A stretch of DNA of 64,000 bases from Dyadobacter sp. UC 10 (GTDB lineage Bacteria; Bacteroidota; Bacteroidia; Cytophagales; Spirosomataceae), in contig NZ_VSRN01000001.1 in NCBI RefSeq assembly GCF_008369915.1, positions 3,468,501 through 3,532,500 of the forward strand, in the 5' to 3' direction. Under the pieces are notes generated by a model that made no database searches, was not told where the DNA came from, and worked only from the letters and a program-made list of their open reading frames with translations. The position numbers were made by a program, and so were the translations under genes. This document shows, piece after piece, positions 41,245 through 49,613 of the stretch. Position 1 is the stretch's first letter. Each line of letters begins with the position of its first letter.

Positions 41245-42675
41245 TCATAAATCAACTTCCAGGACCAGTTTAGTGCCCCCGTCAATTCTGGAAATGATCT
41301 CTATTTTTCCATTGAGGAGCTGGCTTCTGGTGCGGATGTTCTCCATCCCGTTCCCTGTCGCAAATGAATGCTTTTCGGTTTTGACTTTATCCAGCGAAAA
41401 CCCTTTTCCATTGTCCGCGATCTCCAAAATAACACGATTCCCGGTGTGTTCCAATTTAATCTTGATCCCGCTGGCCTGCGCGTGCTTCAAGGCATTATTC
41501 AATGCTTCCTGTGCAATGCGGTACAGACTCGTTTCCATAACGCGGCTCATCGGGATCCGCTCGTTAGTATTTCCTTCAAAATCAACCTTTGCCCCGGAAA
41601 CTTCGGTAGTCTGGTCGCAGAGTAATTTCAAAGCAGAGGTAAGGCCAAAATCATTCAGTACCGAAGGCATTAAATTGAAGGAAATCTGGCGGGTGGTTTG
41701 GATAATATCCTGGATCAAAGAAACCAGCTGTTCAAATCGCCTCTGATTTTTTTCGTCGTGAAATTGAACCGACTTCAATTTCTCCGCATGCAGTTTGAGC
41801 CCGGTGAGCATTTGGCCGATGCCATCGTGCAGTTCCAGTGCAAATCTTTTCCGCTCCTCCTCCTGGCCTTCGATCAGCGAAGCGGCCCGGATCCGGTCCT
41901 CAGCCAGTTGAAGCTCGTATTTTTCTTCCTCCACCCGCAACAATTCATTCTGTGCATCAAGCAGTTGCAGGTTTGCTTCTTTTAATTTTTGGTTAGATAG
42001 CTGCAATGCGACTTCCGACTCGGTCAACATCCGCACAACTCTCCTGGTCGTGTTGACCACCGGCCGGAAAATCAGCAAACCCTCCGCCAGCAAAACCAGA
42101 ATGGTCATAATATCGAGTATCCACTCTATTCTTTCCAGGTTTTCGAGCCGTTGAAAGCTTTCCTGGTCAAACTGGAAAACGATCCTGTCCATCTTGCCCA
42201 GATACAACGGCTCATTTCTAAGAACCACCTGTAATGCAATTTGCATTTGCGGGGAGGCACTACTATCCTGATCAATCGCCAGAAACTGGCTGTACATTTC
42301 ACTGAATACAGGTTCCAGTTCCCGGAACATCGTATCCAGTGCCGCGCTTTTCCAGGTTACAATGCCATTTTCAATAGGTAACCTCCGGCTAGCCAGCTGC
42401 TCGTGACTGGTTTTCCATTGATTTAAAAGGGACGAAAACTGAACACGATCCTGCGGCGCAGTTTTATTCGCTTTAAGTAAAGCAAGCTTGGTAAGCCGCT
42501 GGCTGAGCATTCGCTGCCTGCCGGCGACATTCACGACGCGACTATCGTGGTTCAGGCTGCTGATCGTTCTCCGAATTAAGAATAACCCACTGATAGTCAG
42601 CAATGCGACTACGCAGAGTGCTACTACATAAAACCTGGTCAGACTTCCTGCTACCCGTTTGTCGAGTCTCTCCAT
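41245..42675 (-). CDS. NarX-like nitrate-sensing histidine kinase
   Basis: 476 residues. Two membrane helices (about 15-32 and 187-206) bracket a periplasmic PilJ/NarX-type domain whose first helix reads VVNVAGRQRMLSQRLTKLAL; an arginine in this stretch is the nitrate ligand in NarX-family sensors. After a coiled coil come HisKA_3 (ALELHDGIGQMLTGLKLHAE, His phosphorylated) and an ATPase domain with IADNGKGFSLDKV. The gene lies between nirD and a NarL-like regulator, which supports nitrate or nitrite sensing in this operon. Confidence 0.87.
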   Translation of the reverse strand: MERLDKRVAGSLTRFYVVALCVVALLTISGLFLIRRTISSLNHDSRVVNVAGRQRMLSQRLTKLALLKANKTAPQDRVQFSSLLNQWKTSHEQLASRRLPIENGIVTWKSAALDTMFRELEPVFSEMYSQFLAIDQDSSASPQMQIALQVVLRNEPLYLGKMDRIVFQFDQESFQRLENLERIEWILDIMTILVLLAEGLLIFRPVVNTTRRVVRMLTESEVALQLSNQKLKEANLQLLDAQNELLRVEEEKYELQLAEDRIRAASLIEGQEEERKRFALELHDGIGQMLTGLKLHAEKLKSVQFHDEKNQRRFEQLVSLIQDIIQTTRQISFNLMPSVLNDFGLTSALKLLCDQTTEVSGAKVDFEGNTNERIPMSRVMETSLYRIAQEALNNALKHAQASGIKIKLEHTGNRVILEIADNGKGFSLDKVKTEKHSFATGNGMENIRTRSQLLNGKIEIISRIDGGTKLVLEVDL

Positions 42676-42679
42676 TTGC

Positions 42680-43033
42680 TCATAATCCGATGTACACCAG
42701 GTTTTCCCTGACCATCACCGGGAAAGTTTTGATTTGATAGGCATCGTCATTGAAACACTGCCCGGTCTGTAATGAAAACGTCTTTTTGTGAAAAGGACAA
42801 GCCACTTTCGGCTCGCCGTCGTGGCTCCCGATCATCCCGCGCGAAACTGCCATTTGCTGTCTGTGCGGACATTCATTATCGGTCGCATACCATTCACCCC
42901 GCCGGGCAAAGTTAAATATAGCGATTTGTTTGCCGTCGATAAACGCGCAGCCGCCGCCATCTTCGGGAATATCGCTTACATGGCAGGCGATATGCCATGT
43001 TACTTGCGTATCAATGTTAGTTTGGGTTTCCAT
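42680..43033 (-). CDS. nirD: Nitrite reductase (NADH) small subunit
   Basis: 117 residues. A Rieske-like ferredoxin fold: TDNECPHRQQMAVSRG and KVACPFHKKTFSLQTGQC both keep Cys-x-His and Cys-x2-His, so a [2Fe-2S] cluster is probably bound, unlike the cluster-free E. coli NirD. It assists the large subunit encoded upstream (to the right). The heptamer-repeat region at 43067-43200 separates it from nirB. Confidence 0.9.
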   Translation of the reverse strand: METQTNIDTQVTWHIACHVSDIPEDGGGCAFIDGKQIAIFNFARRGEWYATDNECPHRQQMAVSRGMIGSHDGEPKVACPFHKKTFSLQTGQCFNDDAYQIKTFPVMVRENLVYIGL

Positions 43034-43066
43034 GGGATGAATGGTTTTTTGATTGACAGAAATATT

Positions 43067-43200
43067 GATTGGCTATTGGCTATTAGCTTTTAGCCGTTAG
43101 CTTTTAGTTCTTGCGGATTTATCGTTCAGATAGTGGTCATTCGCTATAGCCAACAGCTAATAGCTAATAGCCAATAGCTAGTAGCCAATAGCTAACAGCC
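43067..43200. repeat. Heptamer tandem repeats in inverted arms between nirB and nirD
   Basis: The left arm (about 43067-43112) consists of 7-bp units of the type TTGGCTA/TTAGCTT; the right arm (about 43144-43200) has eight consecutive 7-bp units of the type AGCCAAT/AGCTAAT. The arms are reverse complements of each other in register, so a long hairpin of repeat units can form. It separates nirB from nirD within one operon. Confidence 0.75.
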
Positions 43201-43202
43201 AC

Positions 43203-45719
43203 CTACACCCACTCCTTTGCTCTTTTCTGCTCCCTCATTTCTTCAAATTGAATCGAAGGATCTTTTACAGGGGTATTGACAAAATGAGAGAAGCGCTTTC
43301 TTAGCTCAGGGTTATCTACTACCTCTTTCCACTCGCATTGGTAGACATCGATCAGCTGCTGCAAGTCTCTTTCCAGCTCTGCTGCAATGCCCAGTACGTC
43401 GTCTACTACCACTGCTTTCAGGTACGAGATGCCGCCTTCCATTTTATTCAGCCAGGTTGCAGTGCGTGCCAGCGGGTCGGCGGTTTTGATATAAAACATC
43501 AGGAAACGGTCGATCAGGCGGAGGCAGGTTTCTTTGTCCACATCCGTCGCCAGTAATTGTGCGTGCTGCGGTTTGGAACCGCCGTTTCCGCATACATATA
43601 GGTTCCAGCCTTTTTCAGTGGCGATAATCCCGAAATCCTTGCTCTGCGCCTCGGCACATTCGCGAATGCAACCCGAAACCGCAGATTTCAGCTTATGCGG
43701 CGAGCGCAATCCTTTGTACCGGTTTTCCACTTCAATCGCAAAACTCACCGAATCCTGTACCCCAAACCGGCACCAGGTGGAGCCGACGCAGCTTTTGACA
43801 GTCCGCAAAGATTTCCCATAAGCGTGCCCGCTTTCAAAGCCGGCATGGATCAGCTCTTCCCAGATCTGCGGCAGATCGCCCAGGTGTGCGCCGAACAAAT
43901 CAATGCGCTGGCCGCCGGTAATTTTGGTATATAAGCCGTAACGCTGCGCCACCTGCCCGATCACGATCAGTTTTTCCGGGGTTACCTCGCCGCCGGGGAT
44001 TCTTGGAACAACCGAATAAGTGCCGCCTTTCTGAATATTGGCCAGGTAGCGGTCGTTCGAATCCTGAATAGGCGCTCGGTCTTTTTGCAGAATGCTTTCA
44101 TTCCACAAACTCGCCAGCAGCGAAGCGACAAGCGGTTTGCAGGTTTCGCAGCCGTCGCCTTTTCCGAAGGTATCGAGTACGTTTCCGTAGGTTTTCAAAC
44201 CATTCATTTTGACCAGATCCAGCAACTCCTGCCGCGAATAATCAAAATGCTCGCAGACCACATTCCTTATATAGACCCCATTTTGTTTCAATGTGCCGGC
44301 GATAATATCTTTCACCATCGGAATGCAACCGCCGCAACCCGTGCCGGCTTTACATGATTTCTTGATCGAATCAATGGTATGGTTGCCGTTTTCGCTCACT
44401 TCGTGGCAAAGCATTCCTTTCGTTATTGCCTCGCAGGAGCAGATCAGCGCATCGTCGGGAAAGCTCATTACGCCCGCACCGGTTTCTTCTCCGCCCCTCG
44501 ATCCTAATATCAAATCTTCCGAATCCGGTGGCAGGATTGTCTTGCTTTTGCACGTTTGGAGCAGCATATTATATTGCTCCGCGTCGCCTACCAGGATTCC
44601 GCCCAGCAGCGTTTTTCCGTCAGGACTTACGTTAATGCGTTTGTAAATCCCCTTGGCTTTATTTTCGTAACGCACTGTGGTGCAGGCAGGCTCTTCTATG
44701 AAAGGGTCACCGAAACTGGCTACATCGGTACCGATCAGTTTGAGCTTGGTTGACATATCGAAAGGCAAAAATTCCTTCGCGCCGTCGGTCAGCCTGGTGG
44801 CGACTACATCGGCCATTTCGTAGCCAGGCGCGATGAGTCCGTAAATCATATGGTGCGCGAGGGCGCATTCTCCAATAGCAAAAATGTTCGGATCGGAGGT
44901 TTGCAGCTGATTATCGACGATAATGCCGCCTCTCGGGTGCGTTTCCAGGCCCGCAATTTTGGCAAGCTCGTCACGCGGACGTATTCCCGCAGAAATCACG
45001 AGCATATCGACTTCCAGAAACGATTGGTCCGCAAACTGCATTCCCTCAATACAATCCCCGCCTGTAATTTCCTGCGTGTTTTTGGAAAGATGAATATGCA
45101 GTCCCAGGCTTTCCAACTGGCTTTGCAGCATTCTGGAACCCGCTTCGTCGATCTGCCTTGGCATTAACCGCGTAGCAAATTCCACTACGTGTGCTTCTTC
45201 CAGGCCAAGGTCAAGCAATGCTTTTGCAGCTTCCAACCCCAATAATCCCCCTCCGATCACCGCACCTTTTTTGGCTTTGCGTGCGTACGATTGAATCAGT
45301 TCAAGGTCTTCAATGGTTCGGTACACGAAAACACCATCCTTTTCAACTCCGGGGATCGTAGGAACAAACGCGCCCGAGCCGGTGGCCATGATCAGGTAGT
45401 CATATTGTACTACGATCCCATGGTGGGAGCGAACCAGCTTCTGTTCCCTGTCAATATCGACGACAGGATCGGATAGATAGATCGCTATGCCATTTTCGGC
45501 ATACCAATCTTCGCCCGCCAGTGTGAGGTCTTCTGCGGATTTGCCGGCAAAGTATTCACTTAAATGCACGCGGTCGTAGGCCACGCGGGGTTCTTCGCCA
45601 AATACAGTAATACTGATTTCCTGACCCGCCTGCCGTTTCGCCAGCAGTTTTTCACAAAACTTGAAACCGACCATTCCATTGCCGATCACTACGATTCTGG
45701 TGCCTGATTTTTGATTCAT
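43203..45719 (-). CDS. nirB: NADH-dependent assimilatory nitrite reductase, large subunit
   Basis: 838 residues. Reduces nitrite to ammonium with six electrons. An FAD/NADH domain (about 8-310; VIGNGMVGFKF) is followed by a BFD-type [2Fe-2S] domain (Cys427, Cys429, Cys462, Cys465), a second BFD-like segment (GDGCETCKP near residue 521), a nitrite/sulfite reductase ferredoxin-like domain (about 560-625) and the siroheme/[4Fe-4S] domain with Cys644, Cys650, Cys684 and Cys688 (CVGSTWC and CIREC). All four cluster cysteines are present. nirD and regulator genes follow on the same strand. Confidence 0.96.
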   Translation of the reverse strand: MNQKSGTRIVVIGNGMVGFKFCEKLLAKRQAGQEISITVFGEEPRVAYDRVHLSEYFAGKSAEDLTLAGEDWYAENGIAIYLSDPVVDIDREQKLVRSHHGIVVQYDYLIMATGSGAFVPTIPGVEKDGVFVYRTIEDLELIQSYARKAKKGAVIGGGLLGLEAAKALLDLGLEEAHVVEFATRLMPRQIDEAGSRMLQSQLESLGLHIHLSKNTQEITGGDCIEGMQFADQSFLEVDMLVISAGIRPRDELAKIAGLETHPRGGIIVDNQLQTSDPNIFAIGECALAHHMIYGLIAPGYEMADVVATRLTDGAKEFLPFDMSTKLKLIGTDVASFGDPFIEEPACTTVRYENKAKGIYKRINVSPDGKTLLGGILVGDAEQYNMLLQTCKSKTILPPDSEDLILGSRGGEETGAGVMSFPDDALICSCEAITKGMLCHEVSENGNHTIDSIKKSCKAGTGCGGCIPMVKDIIAGTLKQNGVYIRNVVCEHFDYSRQELLDLVKMNGLKTYGNVLDTFGKGDGCETCKPLVASLLASLWNESILQKDRAPIQDSNDRYLANIQKGGTYSVVPRIPGGEVTPEKLIVIGQVAQRYGLYTKITGGQRIDLFGAHLGDLPQIWEELIHAGFESGHAYGKSLRTVKSCVGSTWCRFGVQDSVSFAIEVENRYKGLRSPHKLKSAVSGCIRECAEAQSKDFGIIATEKGWNLYVCGNGGSKPQHAQLLATDVDKETCLRLIDRFLMFYIKTADPLARTATWLNKMEGGISYLKAVVVDDVLGIAAELERDLQQLIDVYQCEWKEVVDNPELRKRFSHFVNTPVKDPSIQFEEMREQKRAKEWV

Positions 45720-45808
45720 AGTATATAATAACTATTAATTTGTAAATCAAATATTATTTAATTGCATTATTTTAATTATACTATGTTGCGTCTTCTATTT
45801 GCGACTCT

Positions 45809-45921
45809 CAAAACTAAATGGCAAATAGTCAATTTCCTAATTTTATATTCGCAAATATGGTTGATTGTGAATATAAATTTTGGTTAAACAGTTGTTTTGT
45901 AAAATATAGCTTCTAATTTTG
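45809..45921. promoter_or_regulatory. Divergent promoter region of the nitrate island
   Basis: The AT-rich 275-bp gap between nirB and cobA has a minus-strand -7 box TAGTTTTG (45816-45809) for nirB and a plus-strand -7 box TAATTTTG (45914-45921) for cobA. Neither has a well-placed TTTG -33 box (nearest for cobA is 45896-45899, spacer 14), which fits promoters that need an activator such as the NarL-like regulator. Confidence 0.5.
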
Positions 45922-45994
45922 AAGCAGTAAATAGAATGGTTATAAAACACTATTCATAGTACATTTTCAATATTCACTCCTGAATTGTAAAAAA

Positions 45995-46753
45995 ATGGAA
46001 GCTAAACTAACACTGGTTGGTGCAGGCCCTGGAGACGGCGAGCTGATTACCCTGAAAGGGATCAGGGCACTGGAAAAAGCGGACGTCGTATTGTACGATG
46101 AACTTGCCTGTAACGCGCTGCTGGAATTTGCTCCCGCGCATGCCATGAAAATCTACGTCGGGAAAAAGGCGGGTAAGCCTTCATTTTCTCAGGAGGAGAT
46201 TAATGGGCTGATTGTGCGGCTGGCCAGGAAGAAAGGCCACGTAGTACGATTGAAAGGCGGCGATCCATTCGTATTTGGCCGTGGCCATGAGGAAATGGAA
46301 TATGCGAGAGATTTTGGCTTAAAGGTTGAGCTTGTCCCGGGCGTTTCAAGTTGTATCTCGGTGCCTGCTTCCATGGAAATTCCCGTTACCCGCCGGGGGG
46401 TGAGTGAAAGTTTCTGGGTGATCACGGGAACAACCCGCGACGGCGCGCTTTCGGATGATCTGCAACTTGCGGTACAGTCAAAAGCAACCGTGGTGGTATT
46501 GATGGGAATGAGCAAGCTGAATGAGATATGCGCACTTTACAAACGTTTCGGACGCGGGCATTTGCCGATGGCCGTTGTTCAGAACGGCACGCGGCCGGAT
46601 GAAAAAAGTGTGGTGGGGCAGGTTTGGGAAATGCCGCAGCTTGTGAGGGAACACCAGATCGGTACCCCGGCGATTATGATCATGGGCGAAGTTGTGGCCC
46701 TGCATCCTGCTTACGCATTGGAATATTTGCATAGTAACGGGATCGCTTGCTAA
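45995..46753 (+). CDS. cobA: Uroporphyrinogen-III C-methyltransferase
   Basis: 252 residues. SUMT transfers two methyl groups to uroporphyrinogen III, giving precorrin-2 for siroheme. LVGAGPGDGELITLKGIRAL near residue 6, VRLKGGDPFVFGRG near residue 84 and VPGVSSCISVPA are the family signatures. It lacks the CysG-type oxidase/chelatase part. As first gene of the rightward nitrate operon it would supply siroheme to NirB. Confidence 0.95.
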   Translation: MEAKLTLVGAGPGDGELITLKGIRALEKADVVLYDELACNALLEFAPAHAMKIYVGKKAGKPSFSQEEINGLIVRLARKKGHVVRLKGGDPFVFGRGHEEMEYARDFGLKVELVPGVSSCISVPASMEIPVTRRGVSESFWVITGTTRDGALSDDLQLAVQSKATVVVLMGMSKLNEICALYKRFGRGHLPMAVVQNGTRPDEKSVVGQVWEMPQLVREHQIGTPAIMIMGEVVALHPAYALEYLHSNGIAC

Positions 46754-46777
46754 TCATCCCCCAACCAGTTTTGCACT

Positions 46778-48130
46778 ATGAAAACAGCTATATGCATGGT
46801 AATAGCGGGTTTGTCAGCATTGCTGGTAACCCCGGGAGCGTTGGCTCAGTTCAGTCTGTCGGGCCAGCTCCGTACCCGCACCGAACTATTGCACGGGCAG
46901 GGTTCGCCTTTGTCGAAAAGTGAAAAGCCTGCATTCTTCACCTCCCAGCGTACCAGGCTGAATGCAGGTTACAAAGGTTATAGAATGCAATTTTTTACAG
47001 CTTTGCAGGATGTGCGGGTCTGGGGGCAGGATGCTTCTACCAATAACAGGGTCACTAATCAGGCCCAGAATGGGCTGATGCTGCACGAGGCCTGGGGAGA
47101 GATCAGTCTGCTGGATACGAACAAAACCAAATCCGGCAAAGTAGTTGCGATTAAAATCGGTAGACAGGAATTGCTTTATGACGAGAGCCGGCTGCTGGGG
47201 AATCTGGACTGGCTCCAGCAGGCGAGGCGCCACGACGGTGTTTTGGTTAAATTTGAGAACAATGGTTTTCTTGCTCATCTAGGTGCTGCGTATAACCAAA
47301 ACCGTGAGGTTAGGAGCGGTGTTTTGTACGACGGAGTTCCGGTGGGTTACGCGGCTGGGACAAACGGCATTGGTACAATGTATAAGTCCATGCAGTTTGC
47401 ATATTTAGGCAAGAAATATAAAAAAGGTAATGCTTCTTTTCTGTTGTTTAAAGATGATTTTCAAAAGTATAAGTTAGATTCAGCGGGGGCGAGAAACCTG
47501 CGTCCCGGCACATGGAATCGCATTACGGCCGGACCTTACCTGCAGACTTCATTGGGCAAATTTTGGAACCTGACTGCCAGCGCCTATTATCAGACCGGAA
47601 AAGACAAAGACGGAAAATCGTTGAGCGCGTGGATGTATTCGGTGCGCGGCTTGTACAATATGACCCGCAATTTTGCAGTAGGCCCTGGCTTTGATTACAC
47701 TTCCGGCTCGTCGGCAGGATCTGCCAAAAATCACACCTTTGATCCATTGTATGGAACGCCTCATAAGTTTTGGGGACAAATGGATTACTTCTATGCGGCT
47801 AATGGTTTTGGTCGCGGCGGCCTGGCAGATTTTTACATCAATACCATTATCAAACCTACCCAGAAACTGACGATACAGGCTGATCTGCACCAGTTTTCCA
47901 GTGCTGCTGTCGTCAGAAATGCGCGTGACGAAAAGCTCTCATCTAATTTTGGGAGCGAGCTTGACCTGATCGCCACTTATAACCTTACCAATATGGTCAG
48001 CTTCCAGGGCGGATATTGCACTTTCCTTCCTACGGGTAGTCTGGCGGTGGTTAAAAATGTAAAAGATCCGCAGAAAATGGCTAACTGGGCTTACCTGATG
48101 ATCCAACTCAAACCCGATTTTTTGAAGTAA
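46778..48130 (+). CDS. Alginate-export-type outer-membrane porin
   Basis: 450 residues. A signal peptide ends near ALA-Q; the mature part has alternating hydrophobic strands and aromatic girdles typical of a monomeric beta barrel of the alginate_exp family (FSLSGQLRTRTELLHG, IKIGRQELLYDESRLLG, RRHDGVLVKF). The location between cobA and the nitrate transporter suggests passage of nitrate or nitrite across the outer membrane rather than alginate export. The function is inferred from context alone. Confidence 0.8.
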   Translation: MKTAICMVIAGLSALLVTPGALAQFSLSGQLRTRTELLHGQGSPLSKSEKPAFFTSQRTRLNAGYKGYRMQFFTALQDVRVWGQDASTNNRVTNQAQNGLMLHEAWGEISLLDTNKTKSGKVVAIKIGRQELLYDESRLLGNLDWLQQARRHDGVLVKFENNGFLAHLGAAYNQNREVRSGVLYDGVPVGYAAGTNGIGTMYKSMQFAYLGKKYKKGNASFLLFKDDFQKYKLDSAGARNLRPGTWNRITAGPYLQTSLGKFWNLTASAYYQTGKDKDGKSLSAWMYSVRGLYNMTRNFAVGPGFDYTSGSSAGSAKNHTFDPLYGTPHKFWGQMDYFYAANGFGRGGLADFYINTIIKPTQKLTIQADLHQFSSAAVVRNARDEKLSSNFGSELDLIATYNLTNMVSFQGGYCTFLPTGSLAVVKNVKDPQKMANWAYLMIQLKPDFLK

Positions 48131-48169
48131 GCCCCGACTTAAAATCATCATTTCAAAACGCTTATTACA

Positions 48170-49486
48170 ATGGAAACAACTCAGAAACCTCTTGAGAAAT
48201 TAAATATTTTTAGTTTCAAAGGTGTACAAATGCGGACCTTTCATCTTACCTGGATTGCGTTCTTTCTATGCTTTTTCGGTTGGTTTGGACTGGCTCCGCT
48301 GATGACAGTTATTAAGAAAGACCTTGGACTGAGCAAGGAACAGATTGGTAATATTATCATCGCATCTGTGGCTGCAACGGTGGTGGCCAGGATCCTGATC
48401 GGCAAACTTTGCGATTCGTGGGGGCCGAGGAAAACATACGCGGCGCTCATGGGCGTTTGTTCTATTCCCGTCATGTCCGTCGGGCTGGTGCATTCCTACG
48501 AAGCATTCCTGCTTTTCCGCCTCGCAATCGGGGTGATCGGCGCTTCGTTTGTAATCACGCAGTACCATACTTCGGTGATGTTCGACAAAAAAATTGTGGG
48601 TACGGCCAACGCAGTAGCTGGTGGATGGGGAAACCTGGGCGGCGGGATCACCAATATGGTCATGCCGCTTGTTTTCGGGTTTTTCGTTAGCATGGGTTAT
48701 CTGCCTGAGTCGGCCTGGCGTGTGGCGATGATCATTCCCGGGGTTCTGCTTTTCGTTTTCGCATTCGTTTATTATCGTTTTACAAAAGATACCCCGGCCG
48801 GCAATTTTGAAGACCTGGAAATTTCCAGTGAAAAGTCAGTGAAAACGAAAGGAGCATTGGCAAAAGCAGCCAAAGATCCGCGTACCTGGGCATTGTTTCT
48901 GGCTTACGGAGCTTGTTTTGGGATAGAGATTACATTTGATAACGTGGCGGCGCTTTACTTTTTTGAAAACTATGAAACTTCGCTGGCTACCGCGGGGATA
49001 CTGGCAGGTGCTTTCGGTTTCATGAACATTTTCGCCAGGGCAATCGGTGGGATTGTGGCTGATAAGGTGGGCAATAAGTATGGTATGATCGGAAAAGGTA
49101 GGTTGCTCGCCGCATTATTATGTTTGGAAGGCATTGGAATAGCACTTTTTGCGCAAAGCAGCAGCCTGGCAGTGGCGGTTATTACGATGCTGGGTTTCGC
49201 GATGTTCCTCAAAATGGCGAATGGGGTCACATACGCAATCGTCCCTTTTATTAACAGAAAAGCGATCGGCTCGGTGAGCGGGATTGTGGGAGCAGGCGGA
49301 AATGTAGGCGCAGTGCTGGCTGGGTTTCTGTTTAAATCAAGCTCTATTTCCTATTCGGAAGCATTTATGTATATCGGTGGCGCTATTGCCTGTATTGCGG
49401 CGGTTGTCGCATTAATCAATTTTGAGAAGGAACAGGCCGTCATGGCAGAGACCCTTTCGCCGTCGGCTGAGGCCGTGGGGAGTTGA
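48170..49486 (+). CDS. NarK/NasA-type nitrate/nitrite MFS transporter
   Basis: 438 residues with 12 membrane helices. The nitrate-porter signature GGWGNLGGGITNMVMPL near residue 145 and the second GIVGAGGNVGAVLAG near residue 366 are both present. The N-terminal MRTFHLTWIAFFLCFFGWFG opens helix 1. It imports nitrate across the inner membrane and lies directly before the nitrate reductase gene. Confidence 0.93.
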   Translation: METTQKPLEKLNIFSFKGVQMRTFHLTWIAFFLCFFGWFGLAPLMTVIKKDLGLSKEQIGNIIIASVAATVVARILIGKLCDSWGPRKTYAALMGVCSIPVMSVGLVHSYEAFLLFRLAIGVIGASFVITQYHTSVMFDKKIVGTANAVAGGWGNLGGGITNMVMPLVFGFFVSMGYLPESAWRVAMIIPGVLLFVFAFVYYRFTKDTPAGNFEDLEISSEKSVKTKGALAKAAKDPRTWALFLAYGACFGIEITFDNVAALYFFENYETSLATAGILAGAFGFMNIFARAIGGIVADKVGNKYGMIGKGRLLAALLCLEGIGIALFAQSSSLAVAVITMLGFAMFLKMANGVTYAIVPFINRKAIGSVSGIVGAGGNVGAVLAGFLFKSSSISYSEAFMYIGGAIACIAAVVALINFEKEQAVMAETLSPSAEAVGS

Positions 49487-49581
49487 GCGTTAGCAGTGTC
49501 GCACCTCCGTCGGCTGAAGCCAACGGTTATTGAAAGGGCGAGATGTTTCACTGCCGCTGATTGCACCAGTGCCCCATTTAC

Positions 49582-49613
49582 TCATTCACTCATTCAATCA
49601 TTCACTCATTGAA
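49582..49613 (+). repeat. Octamer tandem repeat at the nitrate reductase start
   Basis: Four consecutive 8-bp units lie end to end: TCATTCAC, TCATTCAA, TCATTCAC, TCATTGAA. The only convincing start codon of the downstream gene, TTG 49609-49611, is inside the fourth unit. An 8-bp change in length shifts the reading frame of whatever is read through it. Confidence 0.65.

Noticed and set aside
45720-45994. FNR/CRP-type palindrome in the nirB-cobA gap (TTGAT near 45861)
   Set aside because: Only one half-site fits; the other half does not match TTGAT-N4-ATCAA.
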